A stretch of 29,844 bases of DNA from a virus, in IMG/VR virus record IMGVR_UViG_3300025889_000644, positions 1 through 29,844 of that record. One strand, given 5' to 3'. A program made the position numbers and the translations under genes. Of this stretch, positions 13,404 through 22,593 are shown piece after piece (the stretch's first letter is position 1; each line of letters begins with the position of its first letter). The notes under the pieces were generated by a model. That model saw only the letters and a program-made list of their open reading frames with translations. It had not been told where the DNA came from and ran no database searches.

Positions 13404-16337
13404 TTAAAACTTACTCAATTGGTTTAATCTGGCATTTACCTCTTGAGATGTTGTTATGTCTCTTTCAACTACATACGCTCTTATAGGTGCCGTTCTATTA
13501 CTATTATTTAACGCCTCAATCAATCTACTATCATCATAAGGTGTTGATAAAATAGGGGCTCCACCCGTTGATTGATTTATCTGCGATAATAGTCCACGAT
13601 AAAGTTGGGTGGAATTTCTTGTGATAATTGCTTCTCCACCTTCCACATTCGCTCCATTAGATAAGGTTATACCTCCTTGAGCGTGTGATGGGCCGAATAA
13701 CAAACCTCCACGAGCAAATGTCTGTACTTGTGATATTTGTTGTTGGATTACAGCAACCTGTGCCAAACCAATCGCTGCGGTAATACCCGCAAGGATTTGT
13801 CCTATAACAGGCCCCGCTGTTAGTGCTTTGGTGATGGCATCAGCGACATTAGCAAGGGCTGATGCTTGTGTCAATCTCAATTGAGCGATTTGTCCTTTCT
13901 TTGTCAACTCCTTTCTCTTTTGTTCGTAATCCTCTTGTATCTCAATTCTCTTTTGTGCTTGTTCCTCTTCTGTTCCAACAAGATTATCCAACGCCTTTTG
14001 TTCTGCTTGGTCTAATGCCTCAAGTTGTACTTCAATATATTGACGGAATACCTCAACACCTGTTCTGGCAACCTCACCAATCTGTCTTAAATTTTCAGCA
14101 AGTGATTGAGCGATTTCAGTATAAGTTGTTTTAGTTTCTTCACCTTCCTCATCTCTTTTTTGTCTTGCGTATTCATAATACGCATCCAATAATTGTTTCT
14201 TTTGTTCTGTAGATAATGATAGATAATCTATACCTAAATTGGCATAAAAACTCTCAACAGCAAAAGCATTTTTTTCTAATCTTTCTTTGTCATTAAAGTA
14301 TCTCTTATCTAAATCAACTCTTAATCCTAAAGAATAAACATACTCTGCCAATCTATCTCTATTATTGAGAACAAATGCCTTTTTTGCTTCACTATCTAAT
14401 GCGGTTATTTCATTTTGTAATTCCAAACCTGTGGCAAAGAAACCTCTTACCTCATTTTCTACTTTTACAATCGCTTCAGCCCCCTTGAAAAGATTTGTCA
14501 CGGCTGCTTCAGCAATTTTACCAGCATCCTCTGCCTTTACTCCACTATCTATTAAAGATTGTGTATATTTTTCAGTAACGGTTTTTACGAATATATCTAA
14601 ATTAGCCTGTGCTTTACTAAATTCAGTTGTGAATTGTCTTGGTACTGCCTCCAAGTTTCCACCAACCTCTTTAACCGCAGCACCTAATTTACCTTGTGCT
14701 CCCAAGAATGTTGTCAACACCCTATCAAAAGTTTCAATATTAAAGAATTTACGTAATGGGGGGTCTGTTTCTTCTAATTGTTTAGCGAATATTCTATAGT
14801 TTTCCACAACAGCCAAACCAGCATTTACTGCTTCTTGGGTGATTTTCTTATCTCTAAATAATCTATAAAAAGTATCTTCAGCATTTTTAGCGAATTGTTC
14901 TATATCTGTCTCCCCTCTCAATAAAGCACGGGGGATTTCTCTAATAGATTTGATAAAGGCAACACCAAATTCATCAGTTGTCTCTACAGCCGTCTTAAAT
15001 GTGTCATTAAACTCCTCAATAATACTTTTTGGAAATGCTGTTTTTATTTGCTCTTCTAATTCTGCTAATCTATCTCTCAATTTTTGTATGAATTCAGGTT
15101 CTGGAGCACTTGCTGTAATAAATTCTTTAAGTTTAGATAATTCCTCAACCTGTTTCTTATATGCTTCTGCTAATGCGTCGTTTACCTCTTGAGCGGTTTT
15201 AAGGGATTTAGCATTCCTTTCAATTCTACTTGTGTAATCACTAACTTTAGGTAATGTTGCTCTTAAAGCATCCTCATATTGTTTGGTAAATTTGTTTAAG
15301 ATTTCTTGATTTTCAGCACCTTCTTTTAACTTATTATTTATACCCGTTTCAAGATTACGCTGAAAGCGAGCAATTGGATTGTTTAATGATAAAATGGTAT
15401 TACCTAAATCCTCCCAAAATGATACATAATCTTCAAGGGGTTTATTACTATTCTCAAGGATTTCCTGTTGTTTTTTGATTACAAGTTGTCTTAAACTTTC
15501 AGCCTTGGTTTGTGCTACGATTAGTTGAATATTATCCTCAATTGCTTGGTTGATAATATCCAACGCATCTGCTCTGTCTAAATCTAATCCTTCTAATTCA
15601 GGTAATAATTTTACCAATTCATCTAATGCCTGTTTCCTTGTCTTTTCACTTTCTGCTGTGTCATTTACAACTTTCTGTAATGCTCTTAAAGGAACAATAC
15701 TTTCCTGTGCTTTTTTATCTCCTTCAGCAATTGCGGTATTTAATTCCTCTTGTGCTACTGCTGCTTTATCAACATCTTGACTAAATGCATAGGCTGCTGC
15801 CGCTGCCGCTGCTAATACCGTCACCAACGCTCCAATAGGATTTGAGGCAATAACGGTAAAGAGTGTTCTCATAGCCGTTGTGGTTGCTGCTGTCGCTAGT
15901 GTCTGTGCTTTTTGAGCGATGGTGGTTGCCACAATCTTTATCTGTAGGGATGCTTCAGCAATTTGTCTTGCTCCTAATGCTACGGTGATAAGTTGTTGTG
16001 CTTTTAATTGGGCTTCTGCTACATCCTCACTCTCAACACCAAATGCTGATAGGGCTGTAGTTGCCACAGCAAACGCTCCAACAATACCTTCACCCAATTT
16101 AACAAAACCTTCTGCCTTTTGTTGAGGCTCTAAACCTTCAATTTCTTTATTGATAGTTTTTAATTGACTTTCTGCCCCTTGTATATCTCGTGCTAATGTA
16201 TTAAATGGCTCACTACCAACTTGGAGGGTTTTTAATTCCTTCTTTGCTGATTGTAATGCTACTTCCAAATCCTCTATTGAGGCGATGGATGTATCTACAC
16301 CATTTATTTTAAGAGTAATATTTAACAAACCTGCCAT
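13404..16337 (-). CDS. Tail tape measure protein (977 aa)
   Basis: This is the second longest gene and has the features of a tape measure: a coiled-coil N-terminus (EVALQSAKKELKTLQ, EAQLKAQQLI), a hydrophobic Ala-rich segment near 160-190 (VIASNPIGALVTVLAAAAAAAY), and long charged helices. A second Gly/Ala segment follows (PVIGQILAGITAAIGLAQVAV), then the characteristic C-terminal 'FARGGLLFGPSHAQGGI ... VEGGEAIITRNST' motif. The protein fills the tail tube, sets tail length and is probably injected. By the usual rule of about 0.15 nm per residue the tail would be roughly 150 nm. It lies after the two distal-tail genes rather than before them. Confidence 0.9.
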   Translation of the reverse strand: MAGLLNITLKINGVDTSIASIEDLEVALQSAKKELKTLQVGSEPFNTLARDIQGAESQLKTINKEIEGLEPQQKAEGFVKLGEGIVGAFAVATTALSAFGVESEDVAEAQLKAQQLITVALGARQIAEASLQIKIVATTIAQKAQTLATAATTTAMRTLFTVIASNPIGALVTVLAAAAAAAYAFSQDVDKAAVAQEELNTAIAEGDKKAQESIVPLRALQKVVNDTAESEKTRKQALDELVKLLPELEGLDLDRADALDIINQAIEDNIQLIVAQTKAESLRQLVIKKQQEILENSNKPLEDYVSFWEDLGNTILSLNNPIARFQRNLETGINNKLKEGAENQEILNKFTKQYEDALRATLPKVSDYTSRIERNAKSLKTAQEVNDALAEAYKKQVEELSKLKEFITASAPEPEFIQKLRDRLAELEEQIKTAFPKSIIEEFNDTFKTAVETTDEFGVAFIKSIREIPRALLRGETDIEQFAKNAEDTFYRLFRDKKITQEAVNAGLAVVENYRIFAKQLEETDPPLRKFFNIETFDRVLTTFLGAQGKLGAAVKEVGGNLEAVPRQFTTEFSKAQANLDIFVKTVTEKYTQSLIDSGVKAEDAGKIAEAAVTNLFKGAEAIVKVENEVRGFFATGLELQNEITALDSEAKKAFVLNNRDRLAEYVYSLGLRVDLDKRYFNDKERLEKNAFAVESFYANLGIDYLSLSTEQKKQLLDAYYEYARQKRDEEGEETKTTYTEIAQSLAENLRQIGEVARTGVEVFRQYIEVQLEALDQAEQKALDNLVGTEEEQAQKRIEIQEDYEQKRKELTKKGQIAQLRLTQASALANVADAITKALTAGPVIGQILAGITAAIGLAQVAVIQQQISQVQTFARGGLLFGPSHAQGGITLSNGANVEGGEAIITRNSTQLYRGLLSQINQSTGGAPILSTPYDDSRLIEALNNSNRTAPIRAYVVERDITTSQEVNARLNQLSKF

Positions 16338-16371
16338 ATTCTAATTTCTATATAAGTATTTTTTATCTTTA

Positions 16372-19203
16372 TCAACAACTAACCCCTTTTACAATACTAC
16401 CTGTTCCATAAACAATTGCTACACTATTCTCACAAGCACATACATAGACATACTCACCAGGGTCTAACACTTGATTGGTTGTTGATAAACAATTTCCACA
16501 AGGTGAATAATCAAATGACAACTGACTTTCAATACTCAAGTTTTGTACTTCATAACTGAAACAAGGCCCTGAATATTGAGACGGAGTAGGAGTGGGGGTG
16601 GGATTATTTGTAGGGGTCGGTGTTGGACTTGCTGGAACACAACCACCTAATAATGCTACAACCACACTACCACCTGTTGAGGTAATAGGTGTTCCTTCAC
16701 ACTTACAGATGTAATCTGTTTGTCCTGCTCCTATTGTATTATTATGATAAAGTCCATTACAATCTGTATATTGGTAATTCACCAAATATGGATTTTCATT
16801 TTCAACACTCCACTCCTCACATACACATAATCCTGGTGTAGGGGTGGGCGTAGGCGTCGGCGTAGGACTTGGTGCTGGTGGGGTTGTTCCTGGCTGAATG
16901 GAATAATCAGGGGTTGGTAAATCAATAGAGTTAAATCCACCCAACTCCTTCACCAATATAACATCATTAAAGTCCTTTTTAATGAGGTTTCCATCCTTTA
17001 TTTCTTGTAGACGATAGTTTGTATCTTTTACAAAAATAATGTCATTAAAACTCAATTCTCCAATATCCTGTGGGTCTAATACAAACTTACCTTCCAACTT
17101 TCTTGCCTCACTTGAGTAGAGTTGGTTAATGTATTGTGATTGAAACGCATCAAATATCGTATAATTGGAATATAGATTGATATTACTATTTTGACTAGCA
17201 AAGTAATCCCAATATCTATCAAAATTTAAGTCAGCAAAAGTATTACTATTACCTGATGTCAATTTACTCAAATGTGAAATACAAGGATAAGTGGTTTGTG
17301 CCACGGTTGTATTACCACTCTGTAAATACCAATTGAATGTGGTGGTTTGTTCTTGGTCTACATAGTTGTATCTATTACCCACCCAAAATACCAATTTTGG
17401 TGTTTTAAGTTTTGTGGGGATAAACTGGTTTGTATCATCCAATTCATAAAATAATGGAATAATAAAATCCTCACTACCATCTATGTTTTTTGTAGGAACA
17501 GGGGCAAATGGAAATTCTATTGTCTCATCCCCTTTTAAGATATTAGATGATGATGAATAATATTTTGTTCCAAATATAGTATTAAAGGTTGTTTCTTGAT
17601 ATTTGTTTAACGCTTCATCATCACCACTTTGATAGGTATATATCACATCTTTCCTTAAGTCAAAATCTAATGTGGATACTTTCCAACTTTGGTCTAATGA
17701 TAATTTCTGCGTCCAATCTCTAACCAATCTGTCTGGTTGATTGTAATAATCATCATAGGGGATAAACTCAATTGTCTTATTTACGTCATCCTCAATTACC
17801 AATAGGTTAAACATATTGATTACAGATTTTAATAACTCAACACAACTTATATCCGGTAATTGTGTCTGTATATCCACATCATAAGATGGTAATGATGCTG
17901 GTGAGGCATATAAGTCAAATCTTACCAAACTACCAGCACTTTGATTAAATCCTCTAATTTCCACAATATCATTTACGATGAGTGGTGATGGTAATGTGTT
18001 GAATACTGGAACAACATAAACACCAGACGCTAAAGTTAGATTACATAATACATTCTCACTTTTCCAAGTATTACCTGCTTCACCATTATAGGTATAAGCA
18101 ATATTACCGCTTGAGAATACATTTAGAGTTGCTCCCGTCCATATCTCAATACTAAATTCTTGTTTTAATAATGCTGGAATATGTTTCTTATGTGAGAATT
18201 GTAGGTTAAATCCATACACACCTGGAAATGGGGTTTGGAAACCATTACGTAAAGTTGAATTTATATCTCCACTAATGGTTTTATTGGCAGCGATAAAATT
18301 TGTTCTGGTGTAATTATTTAAGTGGTCGTATCCATCACTTCCAAAAGTACAAAATGGTAATATTGTTCTATCTGTTAAACTACCCCTGTCTATGTCAAAA
18401 CTACCACAAGTATAAACCTTAAAATAATTTTGATTTTCAACCACCTCTGGTGTTCCAATACCATACTCACCATTATTGGATAATGTCATATAGATGGAAC
18501 GGAAATAAGGAGTGTCAAAGAAATCACTAATAACGGTATAGGTAGAGGCAGAGAATACTCTGTCTATTACCTCTTTTAATCGTATCTGTGGTTTCCAATA
18601 ACTTTCAGGGATAGGACATAAAGCACTTGTAAAAGTATTTGTTCCTGATAAAGAAAATGTAAATGTAGGGGTACTACCTGTATTATAGATATATCCATTA
18701 TTACTCATACCATAGAGTATCTTACCACCAAATAAACCAGCAGTATCACCTGTGGTTGCTTTCCAACTCTCAACAATATTGTCATAAGTTTGTTGATGGT
18801 ATAAATCACCCCATAATAAGTCAGTTAAAGACAATCCATCTATCTCACCCACAAAATCTCCAATATCACTTACAATATACACCTCAAACTCTTGGTAATC
18901 CCCTGTGTTGATTACAGAGTTTAATCGTAATGTTCCTCTAAAGATGTCATTACCATAATTTTGGATTACACAATTCCTTCTTGTCAAGGGGTCAAAATCA
19001 ATACCATTTACATCATAAAAAGAATTGAATACTTCCTTATTGTGTTTTGTTCCTGGTACGGTAAATGTATTGGAAAAACCAGCATTTCTTTCTTGTAGAT
19101 TTGTAATTGAATTGATAGATAAATTAGCCGTTACTGGTATTTCTTCATACAAATCAATTGAGTAATATTTGCCGTCTATTTCTAATAATAATTGACTATC
19201 CAT
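16372..19203 (-). CDS. Distal tail / minor tail protein with two C-terminal Cys modules (943 aa)
   Basis: The N-terminus (LLLEIDGKYYSIDLYEEIPVT ... FSNTFTVPGTKHNKEVFNSF) matches the large tail-tip or baseplate protein common in Bacteroidota siphophages, in which a Tal-like core is built around a 'P-x-T-x-x-N' motif. The C-terminal 170 residues hold a Pro-Thr linker, a Cys module (about 795-855), a second Pro-Thr linker and another Cys module (about 881-943). The two modules align (Y-x-x-C-x-x, then G-x-x-x-Y-(I/V)-C-x-C, then a final G-x-C). They are probably surface-exposed and may contact the host. Its ATG shares one base with the preceding stop (TAATG), which suggests coupled translation. 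Confidence 0.72.
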   Translation of the reverse strand: MDSQLLLEIDGKYYSIDLYEEIPVTANLSINSITNLQERNAGFSNTFTVPGTKHNKEVFNSFYDVNGIDFDPLTRRNCVIQNYGNDIFRGTLRLNSVINTGDYQEFEVYIVSDIGDFVGEIDGLSLTDLLWGDLYHQQTYDNIVESWKATTGDTAGLFGGKILYGMSNNGYIYNTGSTPTFTFSLSGTNTFTSALCPIPESYWKPQIRLKEVIDRVFSASTYTVISDFFDTPYFRSIYMTLSNNGEYGIGTPEVVENQNYFKVYTCGSFDIDRGSLTDRTILPFCTFGSDGYDHLNNYTRTNFIAANKTISGDINSTLRNGFQTPFPGVYGFNLQFSHKKHIPALLKQEFSIEIWTGATLNVFSSGNIAYTYNGEAGNTWKSENVLCNLTLASGVYVVPVFNTLPSPLIVNDIVEIRGFNQSAGSLVRFDLYASPASLPSYDVDIQTQLPDISCVELLKSVINMFNLLVIEDDVNKTIEFIPYDDYYNQPDRLVRDWTQKLSLDQSWKVSTLDFDLRKDVIYTYQSGDDEALNKYQETTFNTIFGTKYYSSSSNILKGDETIEFPFAPVPTKNIDGSEDFIIPLFYELDDTNQFIPTKLKTPKLVFWVGNRYNYVDQEQTTTFNWYLQSGNTTVAQTTYPCISHLSKLTSGNSNTFADLNFDRYWDYFASQNSNINLYSNYTIFDAFQSQYINQLYSSEARKLEGKFVLDPQDIGELSFNDIIFVKDTNYRLQEIKDGNLIKKDFNDVILVKELGGFNSIDLPTPDYSIQPGTTPPAPSPTPTPTPTPTPGLCVCEEWSVENENPYLVNYQYTDCNGLYHNNTIGAGQTDYICKCEGTPITSTGGSVVVALLGGCVPASPTPTPTNNPTPTPTPSQYSGPCFSYEVQNLSIESQLSFDYSPCGNCLSTTNQVLDPGEYVYVCACENSVAIVYGTGSIVKGVSC
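16853..16878. repeat. Pro-Thr linker DNA repeat shared with the lectin-protein gene
   Basis: This 26-base segment differs at one position from 8623-8648. Both encode the same linker-anchor peptide on the minus strand. The match lies in unrelated genes 8 kb apart and suggests exchange or a common source for linker modules. Confidence 0.82.
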
Positions 19204-20849
19204 TATCTATTCATTTTTAGGTTATTAGCATATTGGTATGATAATTCCAAATTCACAATATTTCTATTACCTCTATTTTTTCTAACAAAATCAGTTGTCG
19301 TCACAACAACAGGATTTAGTGTTCCATCATCTTCTATAATATAAACCTGTGGTGAGGTATATAAACCTTCCAAGAATTGAAAATCAGGGAAATTGATAAA
19401 ACCTGTATTTACCACGTGTGTTTCCGTTAAAGACACATTAAACACATCTGTTCCCCTTGATGAATTTAGATGGACTGGTGGGTTTAATAATGAAGCATCA
19501 CCCCAATTGATGTTATAGTGTTGATATTGTTGTCTGTCTATCTTTACACCCTCACTCTTACCTTTTAAGAAACGATAATAATCAAAAGTACCATATCTAT
19601 TCAACCAAACAAATTGGAGTTGATTAAATCTCAAACATTCATCATCAATCTCAAAACTGAATGTCTCACTCACCGCTGATAATGACGGACAAGTAGGTGT
19701 CTCACCACTTAAACAATCAGCACAATCTGTATAAGGGGATATACCATTTACACTCCAACTACTTGACTGGTCTCCCACACCACCAATAGACAATACCTCA
19801 TAACAATATCCATCTACTGCCACGGTTGTCCCTAATGGTAAACCATCTAAAATACAAGCACAAAACTCCTCCAAGTCATCACACCTTCTCATAGTACCAG
19901 GTGAATATCCACTAGCACATGCTGGCTCACCACAATTTTGACTATTAGGGGGAACAGGTCTCGTCACTTCACCACCCATCATCGTCACTTGATAATAAGT
20001 GGTTGCTGATGGAATAATGTTCTGTATGTTTTTAGGGCCTACACCCACATTTAAGATGTTCCAATCTACAGCATCTACAGCCGCATAAATCATCATCTGT
20101 TCTGTATCCGTACAACCACTCCAAGGCCCTCCACCATTTGAGTAGATGTTGTCTATGGTAGTTGCTGATATGTATGTTCCCGTATTATCAAACCATTCAT
20201 ATTTGACTGCTCTTGGTAATGATTTGTATGTATCACTTGAATACCAATTATAGTTGGCAAAAGATAAGGTGTAGTAATCATCACTTCTAACCGTCCTAAT
20301 TCTTGGACTATCAGTTAAAAATAAATCACTACTATTTCTCATTATATAAGGGGTAAAATCAAAATCTTCATTTCTATAAAGGAAATTGTTTACCATCGTT
20401 CCATTATACACCCTTGATACATCACTACTAAATGATGGTTGTCCTGGAGTATCTGTATAACCATTATAGATTACCACCTGTCCCGTTGGTGTCGTGGCAT
20501 ATTCCTCACCTACCAACACATACAAACTCCTTACTTGTGGGTATTGGTAGTCAGTTGATTGTATTGAGAATTTCTCTGTTGTCTGTATATCAAAAGTGGT
20601 GGAGTGGTCTGTTGATTTGATACTACTCTCAACATACGCATCCACAATATTAGACACATCAAATACCCCAATACCATTTGGGTTAGGGGTTGTCTTACCT
20701 GTATAGATTTTAACCCCATTTATATAAACATCCCACACATATCTAAATTTGTATTGAGATGTCTTATTACTCGTACAGGCATAAAATAAACCATTTGTAT
20801 AAACTGGTTGTGCCTTCTGTGGATTTACAAATACGCTTCCTATTGCCAT
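19203..20849 (-). CDS. Distal tail protein with Cys-rich insertion (548 aa)
   Basis: The N-terminal part (PQKAQPVYTNGLFYACTS, then FRYVWDVYINGVKIYTGKT) and the C-terminal WLNRYGTFDYYRFLKGKSEG segment are typical of a tail protein found beside tail-tip genes in Bacteroidota siphophages. I infer a distal-tail (Dit-like) role. An inserted Cys-rich module (about 323-387: Cys323, 330, 332, 349 in CYEV, 376 and 379 in DCADC, 387) resembles the C-terminal module of the 140-aa virion protein. Start and stop overlap with both neighbours at TAATG (20849 and 19203), giving a tightly coupled tail operon. Confidence 0.68.
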   Translation of the reverse strand: MAIGSVFVNPQKAQPVYTNGLFYACTSNKTSQYKFRYVWDVYINGVKIYTGKTTPNPNGIGVFDVSNIVDAYVESSIKSTDHSTTFDIQTTEKFSIQSTDYQYPQVRSLYVLVGEEYATTPTGQVVIYNGYTDTPGQPSFSSDVSRVYNGTMVNNFLYRNEDFDFTPYIMRNSSDLFLTDSPRIRTVRSDDYYTLSFANYNWYSSDTYKSLPRAVKYEWFDNTGTYISATTIDNIYSNGGGPWSGCTDTEQMMIYAAVDAVDWNILNVGVGPKNIQNIIPSATTYYQVTMMGGEVTRPVPPNSQNCGEPACASGYSPGTMRRCDDLEEFCACILDGLPLGTTVAVDGYCYEVLSIGGVGDQSSSWSVNGISPYTDCADCLSGETPTCPSLSAVSETFSFEIDDECLRFNQLQFVWLNRYGTFDYYRFLKGKSEGVKIDRQQYQHYNINWGDASLLNPPVHLNSSRGTDVFNVSLTETHVVNTGFINFPDFQFLEGLYTSPQVYIIEDDGTLNPVVVTTTDFVRKNRGNRNIVNLELSYQYANNLKMNR

Positions 20850-21388
20850 TATTGTTCTTGATTAAAATTATATATTATTTGGTCGAAAATCTCCTCAACA
20901 TCATTTATTGCTTCTCTTTCTAAAATAGGTAATACCCTATTCAACATTATATCCTCACTCCTTGTGATAAACTTATTACCTTTAATACCTTTTTTCTTGA
21001 TACTATTCATCGTAGCATAAGTCAGTTGTTCTTGTGTCAAACCAGGGGCTGTGATGTGTCTGGCTTGAAGCCAAGCAGAGATTACAGAAAATGGAGGTGC
21101 TTTTCTAAATGGGCCTCTACTACCCTTATCAACAAAATATGCTGCTGTTTCATTTCTTGCCCCCTTGAAATAAATCTCAACAACCTCAATATCACCTCTT
21201 TCAATTACTCTATAATTTACACTATCAATCAGTTGTCCCGTTGCCCTTTTGTTATGAGGGGCACCAGTTTGGTTTTTAGCCTGTCCGTAATAACCTGCTG
21301 GGTAGTATGTCCTACTTTCCAACACATCTTGGACTACCTTTACCATTACTCGTCCAACTAAATCTAATGTATCTCTTGAGAATGCCAT
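20849..21388 (-). CDS. HK97 gp10-like neck/tail protein (179 aa)
   Basis: The order of a short N-terminal helix, RATGQLIDSVNYRV, EIYFKGARNETAAYFVDKGSRG, KAPPFSVISAWLQARHI and a final helical region matches the HK97 gp10 family. These proteins sit at the head-tail joint or tail top and are required for stable tails. The usual 'Y-A-x-(Y/F)-x-(E/D)-x-G' strand appears as AAYFVDKGSRG. The ATG at 21388 overlaps the preceding TAA (TAATG), which fits the pattern of the neighbouring genes better than the upstream TTG at 21397. It follows the tail completion gene, as is common. Confidence 0.82.
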   Translation of the reverse strand: MAFSRDTLDLVGRVMVKVVQDVLESRTYYPAGYYGQAKNQTGAPHNKRATGQLIDSVNYRVIERGDIEVVEIYFKGARNETAAYFVDKGSRGPFRKAPPFSVISAWLQARHITAPGLTQEQLTYATMNSIKKKGIKGNKFITRSEDIMLNRVLPILEREAINDVEEIFDQIIYNFNQEQ

Positions 21389-22590
21389 TATACCCAATAT
21401 TGATATTGATATTTATTTTTCAAGTATTGTACTATTCCATTATATTCTGTATCAGTCAATTTTCTATCATAGATAAGTGCTTCACAGATGTTTATATCAC
21501 CACTTCCACCTGACTGAAAATCCCCTAATGTGATATAATCAAATTGAGTGGTTAATGTTGAAACACCAGATGAGGTTAAATCTTCATAATTATCAACACC
21601 ATACATATACATTTCCATATCACTTGTATTTCCTTCTTGTAATGCGGTGCTAATAAAGGCATTATTATTTGGGTCAATACCACCACCACTAACATTTACT
21701 TGATAATTTTGTCCTCTAACAAAATTAGATGTTGTAATTCTATAATTTACTATACTATAACTTTGTAATAAACCTATTGTTCCAAAAGTATTACCACTTG
21801 ATATGGTAAATATTGGACGGATATTATCTGTTGTTTCATAATCACTAACTATAAACATCGTAAATCCATCAGGGAATGATGCTGCTGATGATATATTATG
21901 TTGTAATCCAGTTAAATTAGTATCATACATAGAATAATAACCACTCAAATTACCACTTGTCATAGCAGAATATTTTGGTGGTGTATTAAATGGTGTTAAA
22001 GTATAATCATTACCAGATTTGTCTAATAATTGTGTGATGTCTGTTCCACCTGTTAAAGTAATGGTTGAAGTATCTTGTAAATCATACCAAGCAAATAATC
22101 CATCAATTTGTAATGGGTTATATTCTACTGGCACCAAGAAACTTTGACATACATTCAAGGGGTCTAATGATGTTAGGGTAATATCCAAAGCAACACCCCC
22201 CACATTATCCATAAACCTCTCTATGAAACTTGTTGATGTGATGGGTAGGTCTACATCAAAATATTCTTGTAAACCTCCTAATTTAATCTCACCAATCAAA
22301 TCCTTGGCAATCATACTCATATTGGAAATGGCATCCACTCTATTTTTTTCATCCTCGCTCAATCTATCCGCAATAATGATAGATAATGAATATTGTGTCT
22401 GTTGTTCGTCATAAGTTATGGTTTGGGGGACAACAAATAAAACAGGGTATAGTAATGTTCTATCCTCAATATCTTTTCCATACTCCAATAGATTACCAAA
22501 TCCAAAGGCGTTTAAGTCAATATGTCTGTAGGTAAAGTCCTCTAATAATTTGATGACTTTATGAAATGGTATATATTCTTCAGTAATCAT
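21388..22590 (-). CDS. Tail completion/terminator protein fused to a lectin-like domain (400 aa)
   Basis: Residues 1 to about 150 have the size and pattern of a tail completion or terminator protein: an N-terminal helix followed by LYPVLFVVPQTITYDEQQTQ and SIIIADRL strands, a helix, and a closing strand pair. Residues about 160-400 form a separate LamG/concanavalin-A-like domain (IDGLFAWYDLQD, FTMFIVSDYE, ICEALIYDRKLTDTEYNGI, YLKNKYQ), the same fold as in the 322-aa virion protein. The fusion would place up to a hexamer of carbohydrate-binding domains around the head-tail joint. It lies between the frameshifted chaperone and the gp10-like gene, in keeping with the tail role of its N-terminus. 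Confidence 0.72.
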   Translation of the reverse strand: MITEEYIPFHKVIKLLEDFTYRHIDLNAFGFGNLLEYGKDIEDRTLLYPVLFVVPQTITYDEQQTQYSLSIIIADRLSEDEKNRVDAISNMSMIAKDLIGEIKLGGLQEYFDVDLPITSTSFIERFMDNVGGVALDITLTSLDPLNVCQSFLVPVEYNPLQIDGLFAWYDLQDTSTITLTGGTDITQLLDKSGNDYTLTPFNTPPKYSAMTSGNLSGYYSMYDTNLTGLQHNISSAASFPDGFTMFIVSDYETTDNIRPIFTISSGNTFGTIGLLQSYSIVNYRITTSNFVRGQNYQVNVSGGGIDPNNNAFISTALQEGNTSDMEMYMYGVDNYEDLTSSGVSTLTTQFDYITLGDFQSGGSGDINICEALIYDRKLTDTEYNGIVQYLKNKYQYQYWV

Positions 22591-22593
22591 ATT

